Positions 25,601 to 36,152 of a stretch of 64,000 nucleotides of DNA are shown piece after piece. Position 1 is the first letter of the stretch. The number at the start of each line of letters is the position of its first letter. The notes under the pieces are model-generated. The model worked only from the letters and a program-made list of their open reading frames with translations. It did not search any database and was not told the origin of the DNA. A program made the translations under genes and the position numbers. This DNA comes from Sipunculus nudus (Eukaryota; Annelida; Sipuncula; Golfingiida; Sipunculidae). The stretch spans positions 63,447,453-63,511,452 of the forward strand of contig CM049311.1 of assembly GCA_026874595.1 (NCBI GenBank), in the 5' to 3' direction.

Positions 25601-28600
25601 GGCGCCACCTGTCATAAAATCGAGAAAGCTGTCCAGGATGTATAAACCTGCAAAATTTCAGGTGGATAAGTCAAACCACTTCTGAGATATGAGTGATTTT
25701 ATCCCAAGGCAGATGAACAGATGGGTGCTGTGCATTAATGGTTGCAGGTGGCGCCACCAGTTTTGCCTATGATGAAAAGCAATGTTTATCCCAAGGCAGA
25801 TGAACAGATGGACGCTGTGCATAAGTGGTTGCAGGGGGCGCCACCAGTTTTGCCTATGATAAAGAGCTATGTGAAATCTATACACATGCAAATTTTTGGC
25901 CTAATCGGTCAAAGGGTTCCCGAGATATGAGCTTGGATGTCTGCAGAGTAAACCTGAATGTAGGTGGCGCCACCTGTCATAAAATCGAGAAAGCTGTCCA
26001 GGATGTATAAACCTGCAAAATTTCAGGTGGATAAGTCAAACCACTGCTGAGATATGAGTGATTTTATCCCAAGGCAGATGAACAGATGGGTGCTGTGCAT
26101 TAATGGTTGCAGGTGGCGCCATTAATTTTGCCTATGATGAAGAGCTATGTGAGATCTATACACATGCAAATTTTTGGCCCAATCGGTCAAACGGTTCCCG
26201 AGATATGAGCTTGGATGTCTGCAGAGTAAACCTGAATGTAGGTGGCGCCACCTGTCATAAAATCGAGAAATCTGTCCAGGATGTATAAACCTGCAAAATT
26301 CAGGTGGATAAGTCAAACCACTGCTGAGATATGAGTGATTTTATCCGAAGGCAGATGAACAGATGGACGCTGTGCAAAAATGGTTGCAGGTGGCGCCACC
26401 ATTTTTAGTGTTTGTTATAAAACTATCAAAGGGCTACATTTGTGCTAAATTTTTAGCCTGATCGGTCAAACGGTTCCTGAGATATGCGGGTTTATGTGTG
26501 GAAACAGACGCACATATGGACGCTTGGCAGCGAGGAAAGGTCAGAGGTCAACCAAAAATGAGGGTGCAGCAGTTCACATGTGACCTGATGATAAATCCAA
26601 TTCACTTAAAATGCAAACCAAGTTTTTTTCAAACAGTTGAAAGATATAGTTCCAATAATCTGGGAATTCTGCATCTAAACATTGTCTAGACGTCTAGACG
26701 CTGTGTCTAGACGTCTAGACACATTGTCTAGACACTCCCCCGAGCCAGGTCAGTTGCCATGGTGATGTCTGGACCCCACCTGTTTGTACTGAGTGACCTC
26801 TTGACTTGGCTGCTGAAACTCAAATCTGTTTTCAAATACAGAAAGCCTTTTTCAATTGGCTACAATGTTTTTTAAACTGTATTTACCCAATCTATTCTTA
26901 TAAAACTGGCAGAACCCTACCATAGAATAATTCTTGTAAAGTTTAAACCAATCAGCTTAACAGTTTCATCATAAATCAGTGTATAAGCTAGAAGAGTTTA
27001 AAATTACATTTTCGCTTGTAAAAAACACATCAATGTAGGTGGCGCCACCAATACCTCAAAATCAGATATGACATATGTGACAAACATTGGTAAAAAATTT
27101 GGTGATTATAGCTCTAGCCGTTTCTGAGATTTCAATTTTAGTGTGCTGTTTTGGACAGATGACTAAGTCCAACCTCCTGTAACTTGGCCAAAAATCTCCG
27201 AACTGGAACCATTCGAACAAACTTGAGAGAGATTGTTCCAGGGATCATTTCTGTGAAATATTGGACAATTTGGCTGGACAGTTTCAGAGGAGAAGATTTT
27301 TAAATGTTTTTAAGCTTTTTCTCCATAAAATCTAAATTAATGCAGATAACCAATAATAAGCTCCAGGGCACCAAGTTTTACATGTGACTAATTCTTACAT
27401 ATGATTTGGAGCTGCTAGCTCCGACGGTTTCTGACTTACAGCCATGGACGGCGGAAAGCCAGCCCTGGACGGCGGACGGCTAACGATGGACGGACGACGC
27501 TGCGCCATCGCATAAGCTCACAGGTTCGCTAAAAAACATGTCATATAAATAGACAGTAAAAGTAATTATGATTCCGTAAAAGTTTACCTTTAATGTGGGC
27601 TCTTGGACCGTCTCCGGGTTTTCTTGGTGTGGCATGAAGCTTTCAGCAGACGACACCTCCTGTCTGGCCAAAGTGTTAGCAATAGCGAATTCTACGAGAG
27701 CCATGAAGAGGAAGCACATGCAGCCCGTGTTCCAGATGTCCAACGCCTTAGCGTACGACACCTTTGGTAGCGCGGCGGTCGCAGCCGAAGCCATGGTGGT
27801 CGACATTGTCAGGATCGTCATCACACCCAACGATGTCCGCCCAGGCACAGCAAGCGGGTCCAGCCAGAAAGACACCCATGACAGTACCACTATCATAATG
27901 CTGGGCACGTACACGTGCAGAACGTAGTAGGTGAATTTCCTGTTTAGATGGAACTGGGCGTACACGCAACTGTATCTACCTGCGAATGGCACAGCACCAC
28001 CTAATATTACTGAGTCCAGCGACCGGTCGGTCACTGGTAGTTTTAACAAATTTGACATCTACGGATGGGGATGACTAGACGTAAAGGGATGGAATTATCA
28101 GTGCAGTAGGTATTGCAAACAAAAGGGTATCTGTGCAGAACAATGTGATTACATCAGCGATAATCAAGTACACAATAAATATACTAATGTTATTCAATTA
28201 AAATACAGTATACTCTCAATAAGTAATATATGTAGCAATTAAAATTATACACAAAAGCTTTTTCAAATTGATTTCTCTCATTAACAATGATGGAAAGGTA
28301 TAGAGGCAATTTGTTTTAAAAATATGAAATGCTTAGGACTGTAATTTCACAGCAATTATATGCATAACAAAACACCTACAAAATGAGCATAAAGAGAACA
28401 TAACATGAATTGCCAGTACTGGTATTTAGTCTCATTTACGGAGCAGGTATTATGGTCTTATAAGTCTAGGTGATTTTAATTACTTTATTCAATTACACAA
28501 TAAAATAATATATTTCTCGATTATTTCGAAGCAATAAATTTTGACCGGGGTGCTCTCAATGATGTCATAATACTGATGAGCGTATCTAATTCAACAAAAG

Positions 28601-29304
28601 GTAGATTAGTCTTTTATTAGTTTTATGCAAAGGATCACAACAACTGAAGTGATATTTAGGCAGCGCACACAGCCTACCCGAGGTTAAGTGTCGTTGTAAA
28701 ATGATGTCACTGTGTTTCTGCTCACAGGCGTGCAGGAGGTAAAAGAGACCGTATGCATTATTCAGAAATAATATCTGCTTGTGTCAGATATAATACATAT
28801 GGGGTATGGACTGCTATGGAAGCTGTATTTCTGCTAGATGACCGTAATATAATAAGATTTGGTGCACGGCTAGTGTTTTCTACGGTATCCAAGTAAACAG
28901 ATCTGTGCACCATCCAAATTTACAGGCTGCAGCAACGACTGTTTGTGCGCGGCTGGCTGATTAATGGTGACATACCCGGAAGATGTATACTATTTGGACG
29001 GCGTTTTGAGAAGCTGTTTTTATGATAATAAAGACTGGACTGCGTAATACTCATTATGTGATATCACATGAAGGTAAATATGTAATTTATTCTAACATTG
29101 TAAAAGAGAGGGGTACTGTTGTTTAACTTTTTAATTAAGATATCAGAGGAAATCAATTATACCTGTGTTGTAGCCGGTGGTACAGTCCCCAACACCTTTC
29201 CCGGTCAACATGAACGTCGGCAGGTTCAGATCAGGTTTCATTGTCAGTGCTTGTGCCGAGTCCCAAACGTAGTACATCTCACTGTACACGTACTTGTCTG
29301 GATG

Positions 29305-29357
<53 letters not shown>

Positions 29358-32071
29358 TAATAATAATAATAATACAATAACTTTTTAAAATCATTTTACA
29401 CTTATTTCGATTTGAAAATATCGAGTATATACTCACAGGTACTGAGCCGCAGCTGACAAGTTTGGTTGTCCAAAGGAAAGTGAGACAAGTCCATTTCGCA
29501 CCATACTCTTACAGTTACCCTTAAATAAAAAAATATGACATATAAATAAATATGTATAAATATATTTAAATAATCAACATATAGTTCGACGTTTGGTACT
29601 AAGAAGGTTTCGGCATCTCCTTTTACATTATGTGAGGTATAATTCTATTGACGCAGTGATAAACACATTCATAGCTTATCAGGAGACGGATTATACATGA
29701 TATACCAAGTGAACCTGTAATCTCTAAACCGCATTGATGGCCAACCCGATCATACAGAGTGTTATGTCAGCTCGATGTCAGCTAACTATAAATGTGTAAT
29801 AGTTTGAATATTAAAATGATCTATCACATTTTTTTTTAATGGGAAGAGAACTCAATCCGCGATAACCCAGTTGCCAGGTTATCTTGTTCGGGAAACCTCC
29901 GACACTCTCTCATAATTAAAGATGACAGGAAATAGCTCTGAACAATCGGATTGGCAAGAGTCAGGTGTGAAAGCTTCCCAGTGCAGTTTCCCGCACCATA
30001 GACCTATGGTTTATCGCTAATCAGTAAAATTAAAGTTCGTTCATGGTAGTGGTGGGAGTCGGTTCCTTTTACAAAATCAGTCATCGGTTTGAGCAAACCG
30101 ACGATGATATATTATTAATTGGTTTAGACAAATATTAAGAAATTTGTAATTATCTCTGAAACTTTACTTTCTTTACCCAGCCTGTATGTCTTAGTAATTC
30201 TACCTTAAAAAAAGAAGTTTCTGCCTTTTATATTCTCCTGTTATTACAAAGATATACAATTTAAAGTTTCATTTTAATTAATTAAAATAATCAAGAATTT
30301 AACCACAATCCAGGACATCTACTTGCAGGCCCTCATGAATACTCCCGCGTATTTTTTTTAATTCACCACCAGCAAGGACTTTTATTTTATAACAATAACG
30401 ACGACTGCCGACGTGCATACATAAATCATGATTTTGATGTAATCGATAGTTAGTTGCCTTTGGTAATCGAGCGCTTTAAAGTGGCATTCACCTGTTCATT
30501 GGCTGAGACGGTTCCAAATAAACCCTTTGCTTTTAGTTCAACACACAAGAAAAGCCCTTTAAAAGGGTTGATGAAAATGGCCCGAAAGGGTTTCTTTAAT
30601 GCAAAAGAGTTCTGATTTTTTTAACCCTAAACGGGTTTCTGTAATGGAACACCCAGAAAACCCTTTTAAACACTTAATAAACCCTTTCCTTCTAAAATTG
30701 TAATCTCGTAAAGTATCTTATGAAAATAAGATGAAATATAGATTTTCTTTTACTTCACTTGAAATCAGAATATAACAGGTATAACTGCTGGATCCTGTCA
30801 TTATTAATTTTATTGCTCTTTTTTAAACATACAAATAAAAGTCGAGATATGCTTTATTGTTTACACAATATGCAGTTTAATCCAGAACACAGCTTGCTCG
30901 TGTTAATAAATACAACCAACGAAGACTTTATAATATTTGGAGCAGATGGTTAACTGAGGGATAATGAGAGTGTATATGTCAATGTCAACCATCAATCTGC
31001 TATTTAAATTTAACACAAGGAAAATGTATTTTTTGCTTGCAGGTCAGTTGCCTACAGACCAATCAGCAAAGCATCAATGTCAGTTTTGCCAATAGTAGCT
31101 CATGATATTGAGTCCCTTCGGCCACCTGGAAAGTTTAAAATTTAATAAATTTACCTGAGGTACTCCTAAGCAAATAATTCAATTCGCTTTTTTTTAACTT
31201 TCCGATCGATCAGCCTTGCAGGAAGGATGCAAAAATGTGCTTTAATTCAGGAAACGGTGAACGCGAAAAACACATATTTTGGTCCAATTTTCATTTACCT
31301 TCATGAATACAAATTTTGCATTTTTTTATAAGAGTACTTACCTCTGACTGTAGAAAATCACCCCGTCGCGGTAAATCCGAAGTTGCACGTTGGGCGCCGT
31401 GACAACGTGTAATTTTTCATCTTTGCTATTTTCGAAGTATGCGTCCGGCTTCCACAGGTGATCCACTATAGACTGAGGGACGCTAATACTCTCAGTATCG
31501 TTAATGTAATCTGTATAGTTCACACGAGGGTCTGTCCAGCGTTGACGGAAAAATAAGTTGATCGTGTATTCCTGAAAAATTAATTTTCAAGTTATATCTC
31601 TATGCGACATTTGAACATCATGGAACTCATTATATCCTGAAAAAAAAGAAACATTTATTTATAAGTGGAAGAACAAGATCCAGTCTGCGATCAGAAAAAT
31701 TGACTGGATGTGATTATAAACATATCTGCTAAAATTACAATAACTTGATTTTTTTATTATGTCTTTCTTCTTGTTTTGCTGTATTATCCTGCATCTTCAA
31801 GGGCATTATAGACACTATATATGCATGGTATATATTTAACGCAACCAAAGTCAATCCCGTTTCTTCAGTTGTAAATGTAAAATGTTTAGTTTTACTTCTT
31901 GATCGTATGCTGCTCCAAAATTTAACGTTTCGTTTTTGTCCAAAACACAAAATAATGTATGCATGAGTAGACAATTTATGTTTTTCGATTCCTCGTATCA
32001 AGATTATACACCATACTGATAGAAATTTGCAAACATTCTGTTTTATTTCGGTAATAATTATATATGATATA

Positions 32072-32103
<32 letters not shown>

Positions 32104-32459
32104 AATTTATGGATATTTATATTGTATAAATTTCATCAATTAAAATATGACAGGGCATCGACGTTAGTTTATAAGTTATTTTATTATAAAAGAGTAAAGC
32201 TGGTATATATGGTCAAGCTCATCTAGTCAAGAATTACTTGACTAAAGTTTTGTTGTAACAATGAGTGCAAGTTCGAGAATTACTTGACTAAAGTTTTGTT
32301 GTAACAATGAGTGCAAGTTCATACTTAACTTAATTTACTTAATCATAATATAATGTAGACCTATTACCGACTAAACTTCGGTTAATTCATACAAATAATT
32401 AAAAAAACCCAAATGCAAGATAATGTCTAGGACCCCTGAGGGATTAGATTCCTTTTTTA

Positions 32460-32529
<70 letters not shown>

Positions 32530-35500
32530 GTTCACGTAGACTGAGCAGGTTTTCTTCTCCCAGCATTTATTCTGTCAGGATCTGATGGTTTCATGATTTA
32601 GTGCATGATAACTACACAAACTAGATATCAATTGATAATGGTTCAACCCTGGCCTTTAATTGCTATAGAGCTGGGCCCTATATGTCTCATTTTAGGGGAA
32701 CCGGATAATCATAATAACAGTCTTGTGCAGTTCTCAAATTTTCTCTAGACTATACTTTGGGAGACACGGCTATTTAACATTCCTTTTGTAAAGGGCATCA
32801 GCTATTTGTTTTCACATCCTGCTTGGTTAAAAAAATGCTTGCTTTTAATTCGTGTCACACACACCATGACATAAAATGGTTTCTTTTTCCAGAACTCATG
32901 TATAGTAGAAAGACAGTGGGTTTTAATACAAAACCTTGTTTCAAATAAAAATGAAAACCCAAAACCTTTTCAACATTTTAAATCCCAGTGTTTCCAACGA
33001 TCAACCATGGTGGAGAGCTAAATCTGATATGATTGCTGAACTTGGCGACTGAACGTTTATTAAAGGCTGAATACATGCAGTTATAGATATGTGACAATGT
33101 GTTTTGTGAATGCAGGGACTCACCATTTTACTTTCATCTATTTCTCCGATTGAGTTCACGTACATACTGATCGCAACTTTCACGGCAGCCCCTGAAACGA
33201 TTAAAGATTTGACTACATGACAAAAACGTCCTTAAATTTTCTTTAGATATGTTTGAAAATTGTCATGAAAATAATCAAAATACGACATGTATAGTGCTGA
33301 TAATTAGTAGTTCCTGGATGCGGAATTCTCGCATCCTTCCCTTGTGCACTATATATCATATCGTGTAAAAAATTATTCTAACATTACGTGAGAGTTTTCT
33401 AGTAAAGTTGTATATTCCCGGGTGTATATTTTTTTCCAGTTAATAGTATTTATTATCTCAAGGTAACATTGTGAGCAAACATTGTGAACATTTTTCCCAT
33501 AAAACTATCACGTGCACCTGTTCCACGCCTGTCATAGACGGCTCAACAGCAAATAGTTTCTCAGATTATGATGCTGATTTCAACCGAGAAATTTAAAATA
33601 ATTACTAGTTCCATGTGCTACAGCTAACGACAGTTAATTGATGGAACATTTTGGTCCTTCGTGGATGTCTGGTTTTAATGTATATGTAGGGAATGGAAAA
33701 AATCACAAACATTTGTATTGCATTTGTCAACATCTAAATTGACTATACATATATGTGTTTATCAGTAACGTCTTCATTTTACCTATAGACGTTTCTGGTT
33801 AGATTTAAGTTATATAAGGGACTTTCAGCTGGAATGCCGAACAGCTATACCAAACTACGTTCTATATCCAGTACCCGTGCACCAAATAAATGTTAATCAT
33901 AAATGACTGCAGTGTGTATAACCAGGGGTCGAAATAATGCCTTTCCGCCTGTCTCAAACAGGAAAACATGCACGTGTACAGAAAGTCATTTTTTTCATTT
34001 TGTACCAATCCGTTGGAAAGATGAACAACCAGATGTTTTCCACGTATATTAGTAGCTGGATATAAGCAGTACCAAACATGCCACACAAAAGAAATATTTA
34101 AGTGGTGTTGTTCCACCGACTCCCTATATAAATCCTATATTTTCATATAAAAATGGTCTATAAATTCATATACTTGCTGGCTTTTAGGTCCTCATATCCT
34201 ATATTGTCCCGTGTTTTGTTTTTTTTTTCATTGCACAATTATGTGTCTGATAATAAAGTGTTACTTTTTAAAAAATTAAGTTTTTGTGCATGCAAATGTG
34301 CATGTAAGTTGGCAGGATATGGTTTACACTGAGCGAATTGTGACTGTTAGTTTGATATGGTGGTAGTATGCATCTTTAGCAGGAAGGCAAATTTTTCTGC
34401 GGAAAGGCAAAACTGTATCAATGCCTTTTCGTTGGAAAGGTTAAAATATCAAAGAATTACGACCCCTCGTATAACCATTAACGGGCATTATGAGAATCAC
34501 CTGCCATCTGCCATTTATGGACCAGGAATAACTGAAAATGAAAATGACCACAGATATTCAGGGAATTCATACACGCCCGGGGCAGGTTCTATATTTGTAG
34601 TGGCAGTCAGACGTACGATTCGTAAGTGGACTTTTCGCCGCTGGGCATCTGGGCATAAGAGCTTGGAGCGTGTTTTGACGTCATACTTTAAAGTCTATCC
34701 GTATCAGTGGATAAGCAGGGACTGTTCATTTTCTTATTAACCCTTATTAACCAACATAACAAGTTTTCCTATTATATTTCATTACTCCATTGAATTTATC
34801 ATGAGAATTTACTATAGTATACATATTCGAGGCTGAATGTTAGGAATTTGATACAAGATGTTAAGATTTGTGTGGATTAAATCTTAGGGGATCAAGGGAA
34901 AGTCTATTCTGTGTCATAAAGGTTTAACGCGATCCCTAACGCAAATATATAAAATTCTAGTGAACATTTCTTTTTCTACTTTCGTAAGACAGCAGAGGGG
35001 TTTACATTACAATATATGAAGAAAAAATGAGAAACATACGACACTATCCTTTGCTTTGTGTAAAATTCTGCTTAACATTCTACGATGCATTCTAGCATGA
35101 TTAGGCAGTTTCATATACATTGAACGAGACGCCTTTCCCAGGGGACGTATGTTCAACTGTTCTCCTGTGCAAGGAACTGAAGATACAATTAATTTCTTTT
35201 AGGACAAAAAAAAACCACAAATGAAAAATATATCTAAGTAAATAGGAAATTTACACACAGATTATTTTTTTAACTATTTCATGTGCGTTAATAATGATAA
35301 ATGCGCTCTCTACCTCTCCTTTGTGCCGGTGCTACACTGCCGTCGTAACTCACGTTGGCCATCAACTTCTTCAAGTCCTCTACCTCTGAGCTCACCTGAC
35401 GACGGCAAGTGACACGGATTATCTCTCCACTGAAACGAAAAATAAAAATAAATAAACTGTGTTACAATTATACTGCTCTGCACTTCCTATCTTTGGGTAG

Positions 35501-36152
35501 GAATTTTTGCTTTAAATTAACAGGGCGGGATCCAGAAATGTTATGGGGTTGCAACCCTCCCACCTTAAACCTGAAAATACACGTAATCATTTTCTTGTGA
35601 CTATAATTCAGCGAATTCCCATTGAACATGTCTCCCAAAATTTGTTTTCCATATTAAAAATGCAAAAGGTACGGAGCCCGGGAGACGACATGGTCAAAAT
35701 ATTTATTTATCCGTGTGCGCGAATAATTAATCCTGGCACTTCTTCATCTTATACTTCCGAGTGTACACTACAATGCCAACGTCCATGAAGTAGAATTTTC
35801 TATACTCATCTTAGGCTTTTTGAAATCCTACGCATACTAAGGGAAATATTTCCCATTTAATGCCAGGAAATTGAATATACAATCATAAAAAAATTATCAA
35901 ACAGCCTGTTATTATAGAGTATTGCCATAGCTGAGCTGATGATACACGCATGACCACATATATACGGGTATGCTTATACATATAAGTGCTCTTAATATAA
36001 AAGTATCTATAATTCAAGCCAGGTGAAATTTCATCTATAAATGCTTGTTCAAATTCTATTTTATATCAGGATAGGTAAAATAAAAAGTTGTTTCTAGCGT
36101 TCTTTTTCCATGTCTTAACTTACCTTAGGAGACACAGTAGAAACCACAACAT
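22426..36152 (-). CDS. Cys-loop ligand-gated chloride channel subunit (glycine/glutamate receptor type), complete, 8 exons
   Basis: Subunit of a pentameric plasma-membrane ligand-gated ion channel. Exons, 5' to 3': 36124-36152, 35314-35429, 33124-33191, 31342-31571, 29437-29519, 29163-29297, 27588-27979, 22426-22623. All have GT-AG borders and matching phases, and sum to 1251 nt, or 416 residues plus stop. Seen: a short signal peptide (MLWFLLCLL), the LFFRQRWTDPR motif, loop-A-like LWKPDAYF, the Cys-loop (C155 to C169, 13 residues between), a second disulfide pair in loop C (C214, C225) as in glycine and glutamate-gated chloride receptors, M1 (about 239-260), M2 (268-287), M3 (300-322), a short M3-M4 loop and M4 (about 390-413). 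The Pro at -2' before M2 is the anion-channel signature. The ligand cannot be read from the sequence. Potential N-glycosylation sites are NVS, NYT, NDT and NQT. An in-frame TGA 18 nt upstream supports the start. Confidence 0.93.
24985..25190 (+). repeat. Dispersed repeat D, forward copy
   Basis: It has AACAAGGCCTACAGGCCTAA, GCGAACCTGTACAAAGTTTG, TACCTTAGTCATTATGATTT, and AGCAAAATGAACATTTCGGA. The same text occurs inverted at 40590-40790, which supports it as a dispersed repeat. Confidence 0.7.
25285..26500 (+). repeat. Satellite-like tandem array, about 278-bp unit, four copies
   Basis: The landmark TGGATGTCTGCAGA recurs at about 25293, 25570, 25935 and 26213, giving spacings near 277, 365 and 278. 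The long unit contains an extra internal duplication of about 87 bp. Each unit carries AATGTAGGTGGCGCCACCTG, AAACCTGCAAAATTTCAGG, CCAAGGCAGATGAACAGATG, and TTTTGGCCCAATCGGTCAAA. Most units hold two copies of the 12-bp palindrome. The short open frames here simply repeat the unit. Confidence 0.9.
26684..26733. repeat. Cluster of five GTCTAGAC palindromes
   Basis: GTCTAGAC occurs at 26684, 26692, 26705, 26713 and 26726. The first two pairs abut to form GTCTAGACGTCTAGAC, itself a perfect 16-bp palindrome, twice. Confidence 0.95.
27000..27535 (-). repeat. Dispersed repeat B, inverted copy next to exon 7
   Basis: Reverse complement of the phrases in the forward copies at 13.8-16.1 kb: GGTGGCGCCACCAATACCTC, ATTTGGTGATTATAGCTCTA, CCATTCGAACAAACTTGAGA and an end with GACGGACGACGC, GCGCCATCGCATAAGCTCAC. 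It ends only about 50 bp from coding exon 7. Confidence 0.7.
27588..27979 (-). CDS. Channel subunit exon 7: M1, M2 and M3
   Basis: The acceptor is CCATTCGCAG and the donor TTAAAG|GTAAAC. It encodes RYSC (second loop-C Cys), M1 with SWVSFWLDP, the pore segment PGRTSLGVMTILTMSTT, LPKVSYAKALDIW and M3. Downstream it reads VSSAESFMPHQENPE in the cytoplasmic loop. The open frame extends to 28058 upstream and 27480 downstream, but those parts are intron. Confidence 0.96.
27980..29162 (-). other. Intron 6 of the channel gene
   Basis: AT-rich intronic DNA, no repeat or exon recognised. Confidence 0.6.
29163..29297 (-). CDS. Channel subunit exon 6: loops B and start of C
   Basis: The acceptor TTATCATCCAG directly follows an ATT microsatellite. 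The donor is AACACAG|GTATAA. It encodes YKYVYSEMYYVWDS and the loop-C start GVGDCTTGYNTG with the first Cys of the second disulfide. It enters in phase 1 and leaves in phase 1. Confidence 0.92.
29303..29375. repeat. (ATT/AAT)n microsatellite abutting the exon 6 acceptor
   Basis: More than 20 trinucleotide units fill about half of a 139-bp intron (29298-29436). They end a few bases before the exon 6 acceptor and so occupy its pyrimidine tract and branch region. The two opposite open frames here are artefacts of the repeat. Confidence 0.95.
29437..29519 (-). CDS. Channel subunit exon 5: Cys-loop
   Basis: The acceptor is TTATTTAAG and the donor AGTACCT|GTGAGT. It encodes VTVRVWC, then the diagnostic Cys-loop (C, 13 residues including FPLD, C) and QLRLS. 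The exon is 83 nt, the usual size for this exon in the family. Confidence 0.93.
29520..31341 (-). other. Intron 4 of the channel gene
   Basis: AT-rich. At 30515-30700 it contains a patch with AAACCCTTT and AAAGGGTTT repeated in both orientations, possibly a decayed MITE. A small hairpin, CGGTTTGAGCAAACCG, lies near 30069. No exon. Confidence 0.5.
31342..31571 (-). CDS. Channel subunit exon 4: loops D, A and E region
   Basis: The acceptor is AATTTTTCAG and the donor GTCAGAG|GTAAGT. It encodes EYTINLFFRQRWTDPR, two N-glycosylation sequons, SIVDHLWKPDAYFENSKDE, and APNVQLRIYRDGVIFYSQR. It enters in phase 0 and leaves in phase 2, 230 nt. Confidence 0.93.
32231..32322 (+). repeat. 46-bp tandem duplication
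   Basis: Two adjacent copies of a 46-bp unit beginning GAATTACTTGACTAAAGTTT and ending GTGCAAGTTC, with no clear difference. It lies in intron 3 of the channel gene, between two TA microsatellites. Confidence 0.9.
33124..33191 (-). CDS. Channel subunit exon 3: first beta strands
   Basis: The acceptor is AATCGTTTCAG and the donor AAAATG|GTGAGT. It encodes AAVKVAISMYVNSIGEIDES followed by KM, the usual 68-nt exon of this family. It enters in phase 1 and leaves in phase 0. Confidence 0.88.
33924..34468. mobile_element. hAT-type MITE, 545 bp, with 8-bp target duplication
   Basis: The element is bounded by GTATAACC at 33916-33923 and again at 34469-34476. The left end is AGGGGTCGAAAT and the right end, read inverted, is GAGGGGTCGTAATT. 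The preceding base on the left makes the common hAT end CAGGGGTCG. The 8-bp duplication and end sequence fit the hAT superfamily. No transposase frame is recognisable, so it is non-autonomous. It sits in intron 2 of the channel gene and accounts for two spurious open frames. Confidence 0.82.
35314..35429 (-). CDS. Channel subunit exon 2: N-terminal helix region
   Basis: The acceptor is TTTCGTTTCAG and the donor AGGAGAG|GTAGAG. It encodes GEIIRVTCRRQ and an amphipathic VEDLKKLMANVSYD segment, as expected before the first beta strand of a pentameric receptor. It enters in phase 2 and leaves in phase 1. Confidence 0.8.
36124..36152 (-). CDS. Channel subunit exon 1: start codon and signal peptide
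   Basis: ATG at 36152-36150 is preceded in frame by TGA at 36173-36171. The encoded MLWFLLCLL plus split Ser is a hydrophobic signal-peptide core. The donor is CCTAAG|GTAAG, and the exon ends in phase 2. The exon is only 29 nt of coding sequence, so this is the least secure part of the model. Confidence 0.65.

Larger units (their letters stand above)
22624..27587 (-). other. Intron 7 of the channel gene, filled with repeats
   Basis: This 5-kb intron between M3 and M4 holds a CRE-like TGACGTCA (about 23413), C and G runs (23437, 23720, 24118, 24906), a dispersed repeat D copy, the 278-bp satellite array, the GTCTAGAC cluster and an inverted repeat B copy. No further exon is needed, because exons 7 and 8 join in phase 0. 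Confidence 0.75.

Noticed and set aside
25658-26316. Several 60-77-codon open frames on both strands
   Set aside because: They are the same satellite unit translated repeatedly, with no start context or homology.
25285-26500. CRISPR-like direct repeat array
   Set aside because: Units are about 278 bp with no short repeat/unique spacer layout, and the DNA is clearly eukaryotic. It is a satellite-type tandem array.
27595-27969. Plus- and minus-frame open frames over the channel M1-M3 exon
   Set aside because: Shadows of the real coding frame of exon 7.
29119-29436. Open frames rich in Ile or Tyr
   Set aside because: Translation of the ATT microsatellite; the part outside it overlaps exon 6 of the channel in other frames.
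34357-34740. 127-codon plus-strand open frame
   Set aside because: Its first third is the right end of the hAT MITE and it crosses the target duplication into unrelated intron DNA.
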